Shown here: positions 32,778 to 45,243 of the stretch, piece after piece
How positions within the stretch are numbered: position 1 is the stretch's first letter
How the letters are laid out: every line of letters begins with the position of its first letter
Source of the DNA: Paraphoma chrysanthemicola
Lineage: Eukaryota; Ascomycota; Dothideomycetes; Pleosporales; Phaeosphaeriaceae
Direction: 5' to 3'
DNA length: 64,000 nt
NCBI GenBank assembly: GCA_020744225.1
Contig: JAGMWG010000021.1
Coordinates: forward strand, 434,001-498,000
Made by a program: the position numbers and the translations under genes
The notes under the pieces: generated by a model
Seen by the model: only the letters and a program-made list of their open reading frames with translations
What the model was told of the DNA's origin: nothing
Databases searched by the model: none

Positions 32778-34735
32778 TCAGGATTTCTGCCTCGGGGCGA
32801 AATTGAGATGCAGAGGTGGAAGAGTCACAGTGAAGGTGTCCAGCGTTTCCTGTTCAAATTTTTCGCCGGTCTCTCCTGGTGAGAAGGAGACGTGGAAGTT
32901 CTGAATGATCGCAGAAAGAGAGCACCGCAAACTCATTTGGGCAAGGTTCTTTCCCGGACAGCTGTATGCACCTGCGGAAAATTCAGCTGTTTGGTTCTTG
33001 ACAACTCACAGCAACAAGCATTATCAATCGAACTTACCAAGTGAGAACGGCAGGTACGGCGCGTCATCAGTCCCCATTTCTACTCGCTTCTCTCCAAATC
33101 GCTCGGGGATGAACTCTTCGGCCTTTGTCCACCACCGAGGATCTCTTTGAACGCAGTGTGTAGAGATCAGGACGTTTGTGTTGCCTGGTATAAAGACCTC
33201 GTCAATCTGCATACCTTGCGGGGGTGTCTCACGTGGACCGCCGGTCAGCAAAGCCGGTCGCAATCGGAGGATTTCGTTAATAAAGTCGTCCATGTACGAT
33301 ACCGACTTTACGGCTTCGTAGGACCAGTCATCGTAGCCACCAGGCATGGCCATTTGCAGAAGCAGTTGGAGTTTCTGCTGTTTTTCGGGGCATTTGGCCA
33401 GGAAGTAAAGCGCTCCAGCAAGGGTTGTCGCAGTGGTTTCGCTCCCAGCAATGATGACCACTCTCGAATCATCCTCTAAGGCTTCTGCACTGGGTGAAGC
33501 CGAAGCTTCTTTGTCCTTCACCGCCTTGAGCAGCCATGAAACGATGTCTTGTGGGTCCTTTTCGCCATCCCATGTCTGTAAATGGTAAGTAAGTCTGCTT
33601 CCAAGTAGTTCAACCACACACTTTATGCTTTTCTCTTATCTGACCTGCACAGAATGAGAAAAACTCTGTATAGCCGGAAGCCGCTCCGGGGATGCAGCTT
33701 AGCACGTTTAGTAACCAAGGGATCTGCCCCATCGTTCCAAGCATAGACATGCTACAAGAGGTGGAATTGCGAAGTCAGTGTATGTCTCACACTGCAGTCT
33801 ATACTTTCCGACTTACTGCGAGTGAATACCTTGAATGGCTTGATGCTCAACACCGGTGCCCAGGTTGTTGAAGTCCTTCCCGAAGCCTACTTCGCCCATG
33901 ACGTCGAAGCTGAAGAACATCGCCCAGGCGGATACGTTCATGGGTTCTCCTGATCTCTTCGCCAACTGACTCATGAAAAGGTCTGTTTTGGCTTTGATCC
34001 GTGGTTCATAGGATGCAAGTGCTGACAAGCTTCAGAAATTATTCATTCCTAGAGAATCACAGCTTCTCACCTTTCATAGAGAACCCGCGATCCCAGGCCC
34101 TGCGTCGAAGCCGATGCCCGTTGTAGTCACGCGTCATATGAATCGAATTTTTCTTCGAATCATTCCCTGTCTGACCGTACCAAGTCGATTTACGGGTTTC
34201 AGAATTGGGGCCGTAAATGAGAGGGACCGCAGATTTGCGGAGAATACTGATCTCGCGCGGGCCTGTGTGAAATCAGATAGACATTCAAATCGTGCAGACA
34301 AGACCTACCCGTTCTGACGAAGTCGCCATATTGTTCGTGCATCTTAGCCAACTCTTTGTAGTACTGCGTGTTCTTGGCTGACAGACTGACGGCATGAAAT
34401 CGTGTAAGCTTTGCGCCAAACGGTCCTTTGAACTTGCGGCAGCGATGGAAAACAGTACGGTAAAGCGCAATGCTGAGGAGAAGACTTCCGTTGAAGGCAC
34501 CTGCAAAAACCACTGCCTTTGCAATTCCTCCTGCAATACCGTATCCTCCCACTTCGGCGAAGGTATAGAAAAGCCCCAAGAACGATATAATGGATGCGGC
34601 CATGAAATGGAACATGACAAACTCGAATTCGATTGGCTGGATCGCCAGGTGAAATGAGATCCCAAGCATGACAGCCACCCCGACCAACTTAGGCGTATCC
34701 GCCTGCGCCATGTGACTGAGGGTATTCATCTTCAT
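32778..34735 (-). CDS. Cytochrome P450 monooxygenase, membrane-bound
   Basis: Exons 34735-34309, 34262-34071, 34021-33817, 33751-33622, 33575-33038 and 32971-32778 encode 561 residues. Heme-thiolate oxygenase of the ER. The N-terminus has two or three hydrophobic segments (LVGVAVMLGISFHLAI, FHFMAASIISFLGLFYTF, AVVFAGAFNGSLLLSIALY). P450 marks: helix-C-like RRRAWDRGFSMKALASYEP, DVMGEVGFGKDF, helix I AGSETTATTLAGAL, helix K NEILRLRPA, IPERFGEK, and heme loop PFSLGAYSCPGKNLA with axial Cys; the usual Arg two before Cys is Tyr. Five introns of 46-66 nt were each placed by frame and consensus. Family, substrate and pathway cannot be assigned; no biosynthetic core gene is close. Confidence 0.9.
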
Positions 34736-36573
34736 AGAAGAACAACTTTTCAGCTGCTTCCAGAACTATTCCCTCGAACAATAGAGTTGCGACAATGAGC
34801 GAATGAGCGGATTCGATGGACTCCAAGGAGCTGTCAGATATGCAGTGGTTGTACCATATAACCAGCCGCGGAAGGGATTCATACTTCCCACCACCCACGA
34901 GGGCGCCTTCGGCGGCAACTCGTTATTTGGGACGTGTTGTCACCGATCTGTATAAAGTGCCGATGTTCTCCACAGCGGCACCAAATCCCATTGGCAGACC
35001 ATTTGCCCGACCTCTCTGCAATCAATCACTAGCCCTGTATGATACATGGGAGCTTGAGACGTAGATTCCACGCCCATGGGGTTGATTCGCCCGGTCCTAC
35101 GTTGCGAAGTGCTTGTATTCGTGCCACACCCCGAGTGGAGATAGACTGGGACAGTCCGAATATCATTGCTGTTTTTGGAAGATCTCCACGAGCAGTGGCC
35201 GTGTTCAGCAGTGCCCACCATGCAGGAACTGACGAGCATTATATCACCGATCCCTGCTTCCATTTTTTCACCGCCATGTCATGCGGCCGGTAGACGCGCG
35301 GATTGCCAGTGCGTAGACCCCTCTGTGGTGCAGCACATGGTGGGCGCCTTTCGAATGCTACACAGCTATACTACAAGCGCGGGTCAGGTAAGCACAGGGG
35401 CCACCACGAGGGGAAGGTGGCTCATATTCAAGGCTTTGGCAGACCCTGACTCCGGTAGCGTACCAAGCTGTCGGGTCTCCTGCAGAATGGCGACGGAACC
35501 TCGCACAACGAAGCCAATGTATTATGTTGGCTCTGATTGGTGAAGAAAGCTAGACCTAGTTGTTTAGCATTCAAGTCGTCGTTTAGCTAGTCACGATATT
35601 CCGTCGAACAGATCTACCCGGTCATGTTTTAGTGCGTGAAGGTTTTGTAGAAGACAGCAGAGGATATCAGTATGCGCATTGAGCTCCTCTAAACGGACTG
35701 AGGACGTTGCTCTCGCGCATTGATGTTTTCGCTGAGCAGAGACCAGAGAAGAAGTGCCATGCCAAGGACTTAGCGCACACTCTTCACCCCCAGCGCGAAG
35801 AAGCGCTCGAGGTACGGCCCGAGCAAGCTAATGTTCAACGGCAGCCCGCACACAATGAACACAGTGCACGACCTAATAGCTGCCCCCTCCTCACTCCGGG
35901 ATATTGACGCAGCTTGGAGCTGTCCACGGGTGCATGGGCAAGGAAGAATCGTATCATCCAATCCTGCAGATGTATCAGAAAGCGATCGCGAGGGCCGTGC
36001 AATTGTCCGAGTGTTTGAACGCATTCATGAGTTATGAGCTGCTCAAATTGATGACAGCGCTTCATGGTAGGCTGGTCCGTCGCCCTGGAACTCTTCCGGC
36101 ATTAGCCAATCTTCTTTTTCTACACTGAGCTAGAACAGATTACTTTGTCCTTACAGTCAAGTGCAATGAATTGGGAATAAGAACGGACCGATTGTGGAGT
36201 GTTCCCCTTATCAGGAGGAAGAAAGTTCCGATATATGCAAGCAATGTGAAACCTCCACCCTGGAAGCGCCGAACTTGGACATCAAGGCTTCCAAATGCAT
36301 CGATTGCTCAACTTACCTCATCCAAATGAATTCTTGTTCACCACGGACCAGTCAGGGCTTATTATGACGGTTGTCAACTGCAAGGCTCCGATCGACAGTT
36401 TCAACTTGGCAGCGCCCATGCTTTGGCATCAAATCGGGATGTCAAACGCAAAGAATACTTTCATAATGCTGAAAAGAGGCTTAAGGATATTACATATGAA
36501 CCTTCGCATCCTTTCGCATTGCTGCAGTTCTCCCTAGGAGCTTGAAAGCAAGTCCTTCCTTCAGTGACCCATC
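34736..36573. other. 1.8-kb intergenic region
   Basis: Divergent spacer between the P450 and PTH11-like genes. Overlapping short frames on both strands around 35770-36130 lack start/stop logic, splice continuity and domains. I could not recognise a gene, tRNA or transposon relic, but a decayed gene cannot be excluded. Confidence 0.4.
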
Positions 36574-37987
36574 ATGGCAGGGATGTCACTGCAGCCGCTT
36601 GCCTATGCGGTTAGCTATATTTCCTTCTTCTTCGGCACTGCCTCCTTCTTTTTGAGGTTCTATTCTCGCATTTTTATTCTGAAGCTATGGGGTTGGGATG
36701 ATTGGTTGGCAGTGGTTGTTCTGGTCAGTCCACGACCGTTAGACAATCAACTGTTCTGACATTCCGCTCACAATAAGAACACCAGGCCTTCAGTATTGTT
36801 CAGCAGACAGTCCTACACCAGTTTCTCTATTGGGGCAGTGGACTGTAAGCCATCGCGGTCCATTCTCGTTGCGTCTACTGATCTCCGTCCAGGCATTTCG
36901 ACAAATTAAAGCACTGTCCAGCAACTAGAGACATTCAAATGGCTCTTCATCGAAGAGATCGTATATTACCTGGTACATTGGGTGATCAAATACTCATTCC
37001 TGCTTTTCTACCTGCGCCTTTCGACCGACAAGACATTTCGAAAACTGGTATTCTTGGGAATGGGACTGAACGTTGCCATACTGATGGTCAATGTGTAAGT
37101 ACACTCATACCTGGACATGAAAGTAGGCTGACCATCGAGATAAGTCTACTAGCATGCTTACAGTGCATCCCATTTGACGAGATACTGCATCCTGGCACGC
37201 ATCCGGGTGCCAAATGCATCAACAAACTGGCTCTTCTCATTGTTCCATCGATCCTCGTAAGCACTAGCCTTTGCAGCCTTTCACCTTCGAGCCACAAAAT
37301 CATTTCCCCTCGCCCCCAAGAACACCAAAGGCCTCACACATAGCTCCACGTATCTGTCTAACCACCCACTAGAATATCATCACCGACACCTACATCCTCA
37401 TTCTCCCCATTTCCACCGTCTGGAATCTCCAGATGTCCGTCCGCCGCAAAATTGCCGTCCTATCCGTCATTGGCTTTGGTGCCTGCGCAGTCTTGATCGC
37501 AATATGTCGTCTCTTCCCGCTCTTCGAGCTCAACAGTTCACCTGACGTTTCATATATACTTGGAAAGATGGTCATCGTTGCTGCTCTTGAGATCCAATTC
37601 GCTATCATCGCGGTCAATCTGCCCTCTATGAAGGCACTTTGGATGAAGCTTACAGGCGGAAGCACATCAGACTCAGGACAAGGATACTCTGGTCAGAAGG
37701 GGTACAAGTTAAGTTCAATGGAGAGAAGAGCGAGGGGCTCTTCAGGTCTGGGCGCAAACTCGAGTGGGCAAGGAAGGAGCGCAAAGGGCAAAGGCTCAAG
37801 GGGCAGTATCACACAGCTGGAGATAGGAACGGAGTCGGAAGAAGAACTATTCAGGCAGAGTGGCACGGCGTTGAAGTTACCTACCCAGGGAAGCTCGAGC
37901 GACATAAGAGGTATCAAGATTACGACAGACGTCAACGTGAGAAGCGTGGACAAGCAAGACAGCGATCTCGGTCCACAAAGGTTCTAG
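36574..37987 (+). CDS. PTH11-like / fungal rhodopsin-domain integral membrane protein
   Basis: Exons 36574-36723, 36786-36844, 36912-37094, 37145-37256 and 37373-37987 give 372 residues. Seven membrane helices are expected (LAYAVSYISFFFGTASFFLR; WDDWLAVVVL; FIEEIVYYLVHWVIKYSFLLFYLRLS; LGMGLNVAILMVNVLLACLQC; IITDTYILILPISTVWNLQM; AVLSVIGFGACAVLIAICR; VIVAALEIQFAIIAVNLPS). Family landmarks GWDDW, CIPFDEILHPGTHPGAKC and INKLALLIVPSI are present. The tail (about 120 residues) is Ser/Gly-rich. The second intron is odd: the acceptor at 36892 gives the family-like HFDKL sequence but then shifts frame by one base, while the AAAG acceptor at 36911 keeps the frame and drops those residues; I used the latter. 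Possible role as an orphan surface receptor. Confidence 0.75.
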
Positions 37988-38513
37988 TCTTGATGATATA
38001 TGGTAATGACAAGAGCCGCTCGGCATGGGTCCTTCACCAAGGGCTGTCAGAGAATCAAAGAAGCTTTATCATGATGGTACGAGCGAGATACTTGCAGACA
38101 AGTAATCGTTAAATAGCACGATAGGTATTGGTAGCGCAGATGATAGCGCATTTGTTAGATGTTCAACGGTGTTGAAGGTCTAGCCACAATCAGATATTAG
38201 CGTCTGAACCTGCCTCAGCAATTCTCGAATATGAGGTCTTTTTTCCACAAGGCCCAAGCAACCATGCATGCATGCAGCGGCAGTATGCTCAAACCTTGGC
38301 CTTGGAACTGAGCACATGACATGACCTATGTGCGAAGGTACACAGTTATTGTGGACGGTTGCGACTAAAATTCTAGGACGATGATAGATTGACGTGCGTC
38401 AAGCATGCAACATGCCCCAATACGTATCCAGACTCAACACTCTAAAACAGCCCACAACCACAGCACAGACATCATCGTCGGCGGTCAATGTCCGACAACT
38501 CGGTCAACAGAGC
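37988..38513. other. Convergent intergenic region
   Basis: 526 nt between the PTH11-like gene and the old yellow enzyme gene, tail to tail. Short frames only. Confidence 0.45.
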
Positions 38514-39686
38514 CTACGCTCCAACACGGCTATGAGCCAAGAATTCCCGAGAGAAAGGATAGTCAATGTACCCATCCTTACTCCCAATCTTGTAAAATGT
38601 CGCTCGATCATACGGCGCCAGTTCCACCCTATTCTTGACCCTGAACACCAAATCAGGATTACTCACATAAGGTCGTCCAAAAGCAACAGCCGCCTTCCTC
38701 CCATCATACAAGCCACCAGGGCCAAGTGTATCCTTCGCACTCTCAGCTGTATACCCTCCCGCAACAATCACTGGCCTCTCATCGCCCCAAGCCTCAAGCA
38801 ATGGCATATTCGACTCAGATCCGCCCTGCTCATCAGTCGAGTCACCTGAAATTCTCGGCTCGACAAGATGCAAGAACGCAATGCCCAGCTTGCTCAATTC
38901 CCTAATCAGATACGTGAATTGCGGAATTGGATCGACCATGCGCATCGAAAGATAGGTGCTCCAAGGACTGAACCGAAATCCAACTTTCTCTTTCCCAACC
39001 GCTGCAATGACTGCTTTGGCGATCTCGAGAACGAAACGCGAGCGCTTCTCGATGCTGCCGCCCCATGCATCTGTGCGCTGGTTCGATTTGTCCTGGATGA
39101 ATTGGTCGAGCATATGGCCATTCGCAGCGTGGATCTCAACACCATCGAAACCGGCTTTATGCACTGCATTTGCAGAGGCTTGAGCAAAGTCACGAATGAC
39201 TTGCCATATCTCGTCTTCGGTCATTGCTCGTGGGACTGGGGACTCTATGCTGGTCTCAACAATGCCGTTTTGGGTTTTCTCCACGCTGATGGGAATGGCG
39301 CTTGGAGCGATCAGATCGAGTCCATCTTTGGCTCTCTCGGTAGGGAAAGCGGCGCGACCGTTGGCACAGAGTTGCAGGAAGATGTAGCTTCCCTTTGCGT
39401 GCACGGCGTCTGCAATTTCTTTCCACGCTGCGATTTGCGCATCAGACCAGAGCTCAGGCATGTGGGTGATGGACCCTGCGAGCCGAGAGACGACGGCGGC
39501 CTCACTGATGAGTAGCGTGCCTGGAGTTGAAGCGCGTTGGGTGTAGTAATCTTTGACGAATGGTGAGGGAACATGGTCGGAATCAGTGCGAAAGCGTGTC
39601 AACGGTGCTAGCACGATACGGTGAGAGAGATAGATATTGCCTATGCGAAGAGGCTCGAAGAGCGCCAAGTTCTCAGTGGCTGCCAT
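38514..39686 (-). CDS. Old yellow enzyme family NADH:flavin oxidoreductase (FMN)
   Basis: Intronless, 390 residues from ATG 39686; the open frame extends 30 nt upstream without an ATG. An FMN-containing TIM barrel that reduces activated alkenes. Matching blocks: LFEPLRIGNIYLSHRIVLAPLTRFR, PGTLLISEAAVVS, DAVHAKGSYIFLQLCANGRA, DFAQASANAVHKAGFDGVEIHAANGHMLDQF with the HxxN-type substrate pair region, DAWGGSIEKRSRFVLE, VGFRFSPWS, IVAGGYT and FGRPYVSNPDL. Length is normal. No membrane or targeting signal. Close relatives include yeast Oye and plant OPDA reductases; the physiological substrate is not predictable here. Confidence 0.93.
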   Translation of the reverse strand: MAATENLALFEPLRIGNIYLSHRIVLAPLTRFRTDSDHVPSPFVKDYYTQRASTPGTLLISEAAVVSRLAGSITHMPELWSDAQIAAWKEIADAVHAKGSYIFLQLCANGRAAFPTERAKDGLDLIAPSAIPISVEKTQNGIVETSIESPVPRAMTEDEIWQVIRDFAQASANAVHKAGFDGVEIHAANGHMLDQFIQDKSNQRTDAWGGSIEKRSRFVLEIAKAVIAAVGKEKVGFRFSPWSTYLSMRMVDPIPQFTYLIRELSKLGIAFLHLVEPRISGDSTDEQGGSESNMPLLEAWGDERPVIVAGGYTAESAKDTLGPGGLYDGRKAAVAFGRPYVSNPDLVFRVKNRVELAPYDRATFYKIGSKDGYIDYPFSREFLAHSRVGA

Positions 39687-40615
39687 GGCTTTGTGAGGGT
39701 CGATATATGAATCCACTTCTTCTTTTCTTTGTATGTGTCAGGGAAGATTGGTCGTAACAAAAATATACGCAGAAACTCGACAGCTTTAAGTAGTCATCCG
39801 TCTCCCCAGCATGCAGCTTTCATACTGATTGATTGGTAATAAACGATGCGAACATTTTGGAGGATATAGCCCGGCTAGCATGGTCATTATCATGATTGCA
39901 TTAGTGGAGCGCCTAACAAGGCAGTTGTGCAAGTGATCACTGCACGTCTGGTTTGACATAGTGAGGCGATCCAATGCAAGAATACACTTATAAGAGAGAG
40001 CCATACTTGTTATCACTTGAACATTTTGCATCAACCACTGTCAAGTAGATCTCTACAAATTTGCTGGCACAAATCAAACGCAAAGTGCCTACCATTGTTC
40101 CTATCTTCGAACAGGCGTACGTACGCTGGTGTTCCGATCGTGTGTTTTGTGGGGCGGATGGATGCCAATCCATATCGTGCTTGGTAATCTCGTCGTATTT
40201 TCGATGCTATGATTGGCCAACGACTTTTTGGAAGCGTCCTATGCGTTCCTCACTCGTGATCGCGACAGTGGTCGCCGGCATCATATGAGTCTACAAGGGC
40301 AATTTGAGAGCAGACTGAGACAACTGATTTATTGGCTATGTAAGGACATCATTCGTTCTGCTGAAAAGGTTTTGTGGTGAAAAGCGAACAATGTAGGTGC
40401 TTAGTAAGCGCAACGTCGAGTCTACCTTGGTACTGGTACTCCTGCCCAAAGAAACAAAAGGGCAATGCACGGCAAGAATGTTGAGGACAGGTTTTGGAAG
40501 CATAATAAGGAACGCTCTCAGACACAGCCTGTGCCTCAAGCCAAGCGCACGTACAAATCAGTGCCAGTTTCATCGTCGGGTTGCAAGTATGCTGGAAATC
40601 GATTGCTTTCAGCCT
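39687..40615. other. Intergenic region
   Basis: 929 nt between the old yellow enzyme promoter and the 3' end of the F-box/LRR gene. Moderately AT-rich; no frame with a domain and no RNA gene seen. Confidence 0.4.
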
Positions 40616-42523
40616 CTACATCCGGCGTGAGTTGGCGAAATTTTCGCCAAAGATATTACATTCTGGATCGTAGTCGAGCAAATCCGCACGTGGCTCGATA
40701 GCTTTCACGATTGGCCTTGTCACCGGAACTGCTACGGTAGCACTGCGACCGAACACGTCAGTCTGGTAACCTTTGACGAAGCAGTGCTGCGGGCTATAGA
40801 CGTATTCCGTCTGCGAGTTGTCTTCTGTCATGTAGCAACGAATGATAAGAGCTGTCAGTTTCGGGCTCCACCTCCGCTTGTGCATGTAACTGAAGAAGGC
40901 GTTTGCCCAACGATGCGTGTGAAAGGCTAACGTCTCTTCATCGTTCAACGCGCGGTCATGAAAGTAACGGTCTCTGTGTAAATAATTTCCTTGGCGAAGA
41001 TGCAGTATACGAAGATCGGGGACGCCCTGTAACGCCTCCTGAGAAGGATAAGCTTATACAAACGATGCCAGTAATTTGAGGCTTACCATGAATGCATCAT
41101 CCATTGATTGTTGACTTGGATTTTCTTGAATGAAATGACCTTCTCCGATCTTCCAGCCGAGGGCTTGCAACTTTGGGAAGCCGCTTAGTATATTGTGAAG
41201 GCGGAGGAAGTCAGCCTCCGAATGATGATCAGACCCACCCCCGGGCGAGTTGGGGCCATTATGATACGCAAATGTGAGCAAATTTGGAGCTCGGATGGAT
41301 GACTTGGGCATACACCTTTGAAGCGGCGAGTCGTCATCGCATGATAGATGCAGAGTCTCCAGAATGTCCGAATTGAGTACCGCATCGATCCAGGTACGCA
41401 CTGCGTCTGCATCAACATCATCACCAACTATCCTGTCATCGCCAGGTAGGGACAAACAGGCCAGCGCCAAATGCTTGAGATGAAAAGATTGTCCACCAAT
41501 CTGGCTTTCGACTTCAGATAGGAACTTAAATAAGCCATTATTAGCAGATAGCGTAAGCCCAGAGAGGTTCGCCAAGCTAGTTATTTGTGAAAGAGGCTTG
41601 TACAATTTGGAAAGGTCGAAATTCTTGAGAGTAAGTTCTCTGAGACGTGGAAGTATTTTGGTGCTTGTGATATGTGTCCTGGAAGCATTGATGTTCAGCA
41701 AGCTCTTTTCCAGAATTGTTCCAAGGCAACGAGCATCTCCAAATTTTGATTGTATGTCACTCCAAGACATACACTCGAGAGTCGTACTAAAGATTTGACA
41801 GAATTCGACCAGATTCATGGTTCCAGCCTCTTTCTCGAAGGCTAGATCCAGGCGGCGCAAGGGCTGAACTACTGGCTTCAAGCTATGCTGAAGCAAAAAA
41901 GCATTATTCGCGATGGTGATTTCCAGGTGAGTCAATTCGGGGTAGTCTCTTAGCATGCGTTCTGGGCTGACAAATGGCACCCGGGTCCTCGAAATAAATC
42001 TCATTCAGTGAGCCTGATTCAAGGAATTTGGTACATCACATACCTGTATGAGCGTAAGAAGTTGCTCTTCGGAAACAATTGTATGATATGGTGGCCGGCA
42101 TATTCTCTTTCTTTAGGTGGCGACCACTCGCAATATCTTGGATCCGGAAGGTCGATTGAATTTGGCAATATACTTAACGCCTCACTCGAGGTTTCTTCGC
42201 TCTCTATTATCAGATGCCTTGTTCTGTTGAGATGTCGACCCGCTCCTGTTCCGACACTTCTTAAGAACGTTGCTACCGCTTTTTCGTCCCACAGTGGTAT
42301 CTTCACCGTGTCGTACAACCGCGGAGTAGCGAGGGCGTTGAAATTCCTTGATACCAGACACAGAGATTTGAGATCAGACTGGAGCAAGATCTGTGACTCC
42401 TGATCAGTAAATTGACAGACAAAAGTCATGAACGCTTACCCATTCTGTAATTATTAACCAGATATCATTGCTCAGCTCAGGCCTTGCATTCATTTGCTGC
42501 GTCTGGTGGTACGGGAGGTCCAT
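40616..42523 (-). CDS. F-box / leucine-rich-repeat-like protein of unknown target
   Basis: Exons 42523-42440, 42399-42044, 41987-41087 and 41038-40616 encode 587 residues. The N-terminus has an F-box-like segment (MNARPELSNDIWLIITEW, then LLQSDLKSLCLVSRNFNALATPRLYDTV), typical of fungal F-box proteins that dock on Skp1. The middle contains irregular leucine-rich stretches (YPELTHLEITI, LPRLRELTLKNFDL, HLKHLALACLSL, ILETLHLSCDD, FPKLQALGWKIGEG) forming a probable solenoid; the C-terminal 130 residues are unassigned. The first intron is only 40 nt, and the second uses a GAG acceptor; both are required to join the frames. Upstream ATG 42523 is taken because it stays in frame with the F-box. Substrate unknown. 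Confidence 0.78.
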
Positions 42524-43144
42524 ATTGTGAGACCTTGGAGCTCCAAGTGTGGTTGAGAATGGCTGAATGGTCCGCGACTTGTTGTATGCCAGGCAACACT
42601 GCGATTGCTCAAAACCTGGCAGGTCGAAGGATATTTGGAGGCTAGCTCCAAGTCCACAGGGCGTCGGACAAGTTGCGACAATGCGGTGTTACGCAAATCA
42701 GCCGGGCGTCATAATCAGATGCACAAGTTGTGCGTTGCTTAATCTTGGTGATCTTTTCTTCAGCTCTCGCGAGATGCAGGGTCGTGTCGTTAGCGCGACG
42801 CGCAATCCCGTGACGAGCGCAGATCATCTGAATACCTCTAGATTCAACGGCAATTAATATCGAGCGAATAGCATCGGTGCACTCGAGAAGTTTGAAGTAA
42901 AAAGTCCGTTGGTATCATTACATCTGCTTGTGGCATGCTTATGGCAGCTCCTTGCTGTCTGAACTCCCGTCATATACAGCGCTCAACCCATGGTATCTAG
43001 GTAAAGCATCCCAATGAAACTCCGATGATCGCTAGAACTGGGTATACAAAGCCCCAGATGGTGAAACACGCTCCATGTACCAGTGCGCCAAGTGCTTTCA
43101 AATCAAAACCGAGCGCGAATGACTATAGGTCAGTCAATGCGAGC
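42524..43144. other. Intergenic region
   Basis: 621-nt head-to-tail spacer between two minus-strand genes. No domain-bearing frame or RNA gene. Confidence 0.45.
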
Positions 43145-45243
43145 TCATGACGAAGACGACGCTGAATCTTCAGCAGCGGGTGATAGAGCTGCTGCACTAC
43201 TCATATGGCGAGCCTCGATGGCATTTTGTACCTCAGTCGCTGCCATTTGCTGCCACTTCTCCCTTGTCTCCTGATCCGCCAAGGCATCGGCACCAGCTCC
43301 GCCAACCTTTTCATACAGCAAACGTGAAACCTCGCGGTTGATGTCAGTGTATTGTTCTTTTGTGACCTCCTTCCTGAGGTATACCGGCTTTAGGACAGCA
43401 GTGACCATGCGTTGCAACTCGGCTTTGGTGGAGTAGGACAAGGTGGGTCGGGAGGGTGACGAGTCCTTAGATCGAGGTGGGCTGCTGAGCCCCGCGGTGC
43501 GATGCGCAATTGTGCGACGACCCGCCCGCTCATCAGCAGCAGGCGAGTACGGTGAGTATGTAGGCGACAGCTGCTGGTCCTGTTGTACTGGAGATTTGGA
43601 CCTGGTGAGGTTCAAAGGCGGGGGAGTAGCCATTCCTTGGGATTTTTGATAAATAGGCGAGAGTCCGGGCGAGGTGGGAGAGCATGCCCGCTCAACAATG
43701 ACGCGTCGCGGCTGTGGAGCAGCGATTTCCTTTTCGCGCTCTGCGAAGCGATCGATTTCCACTTCTTGCAGCAACGACTGGAGAAATCCTGAAGGAGCCG
43801 ATGTTTCGCCATTCTGGGCAGCTGGAGGCGACGATACCATGCTTGGGCCAGTGTCGTGAGTCACGGTGTTGCGACGAGCGGCCGCAGCAGATGACTCGCC
43901 CTGATCGATCAGCAGGCGGGTTCGAGGACGCTTTAATTTGCGCTCGGGCGGCTGCTCGCGAGGCTCAGACTCTGCAGGCGAAGCCGGAGAATCGTCCGAC
44001 TTGCGTTTCCTGCCTCCTCTACGACTGGTGGTCGTGCTGGTGGTACTTGGTGCGGTCTGGCCTTCTTCCTGCGCGAGTTGTTCTCGTGCCTTCTCAAACT
44101 GATTCCATGCACGTATTTCCTCTTGTGATTCTGGATCTCGTGGAGTCTTGGGAGGCTCGCGATGGAGTGCGCGGTTGGTTGGTCGGGATGATCGATTTGA
44201 TCCTCGACGCCGCGAATGAACGTTGTCAGCGGCTGCGCGAAAACGTGTTCCTGCGCCCATTTGACGTGCAAGAGCGAAGCGACGTTCCCACTCGTTGTTC
44301 TCACGCCTTAATATCTCAGACTGGTTCTCCGACTGCTCTTCGTCTTCAAACGGGAATTCAATGTCGAATTGCAATCGATTCCATACGCTCTGCCATACAC
44401 CTACCCACTCATCAGGGGCACGGTTGTGATGAGGTACGCGACTGCGCCCATTGATCCAGGCGGCGGGACCTCTGGGAGCGGGCCGTCGTAATGACGCGCT
44501 CTCTACGAGGCCATTTTCCATACAGGGCTGGCAGTACCACGCGCCACGAGTCGGCATTCGGTCGAGGCCAGCACAGAAGACATGGCACAACTGTTCGCAG
44601 CTGTGACAGTACATGAGCTGTGAGGCATCGCCGAACTCGTCGCAGACCATGCATGCGTCATAGCTGCCATCGTCTTCGAGCGTATAATCATCCTCCTCGA
44701 CGATCATGGATGGGTCGATATCGGCGACTTGTTGCTTGTCTTGAACTGCATATTCGGAGAGTTTCGGACCTGCGCAATTGTTAGTACTGGTGCTATCGTG
44801 CCTACAGAGGCCATGTTCGTGCAAAGGGTAAGCTGAGCTCGACTGACCATTTAGCCAGTAGCCGGACAACCACCAGGCAACCACAGCAACATCGCAGCTG
44901 CAGTATCCGGCAAGGTCCTGGATCCATGGAATGACATACCTCCAACGCGCGCGCTAAGTTCGACGAGATTGAAGCTGGCTCGACATATCGGGCAACTATT
45001 GGCCCGCTCCACCCAGGGCTTCAAGCACTCGTTGTGCAGGTCGTGGCCGCAGGGCAGCAAATGTGCGACCAATTCATCGTCTGCGGTAGACTGGGTGCCT
45101 GCCTTTCGAGTCTTGACGTGGTGTTGGTGCTCATTGCCAGCATCATGCTCAGGCGGGTTCGTCGCAAGTGATGATTCGGTGGCGGGAGCGCCTTCGTCTT
45201 GGGGGGCGAGGTCGCCGAGGCAGACTATACAAGTCTCGGCCAT
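43145..45243 (-). CDS. RING-finger plus PHD-finger nuclear protein
   Basis: Exons 45243-44940 and 44769-43145 encode 642 residues. The first exon carries a RING-type finger beginning CIVCLGDL near residue 4, with a disordered insertion, then LPCGHDLHNECLKPWVERANSCPICRASF. The second carries a PHD finger (ACMVCDEFGDASQLMYCHSCEQLCHVFC...GAWYCQPCMENG). The remaining protein is mostly disordered with basic patches (RRGGRKRKSDD, RKLKRPRTR) and SP motifs, and ends with a helical region (AELQRMVTAVLKPVYLRKEVTKEQYTDINREVSRLLYEK). The combination suggests a chromatin reader with E3 ubiquitin-ligase activity. The intron is 170 nt, long for this window, and could conceal a small exon; the direct GGPKLSEYAV join looks natural. 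Confidence 0.85.

Noticed and set aside
35770..36130. Several overlapping frames suggesting a decayed gene
   Set aside because: No family could be recognised and no splice model links the pieces.
28380..39686. Possible secondary-metabolite cluster (P450, old yellow enzyme, PTH11-like, GDPD)
   Set aside because: No polyketide synthase, NRPS, terpene cyclase or pathway regulator is present, and the genes are mixed with housekeeping functions.
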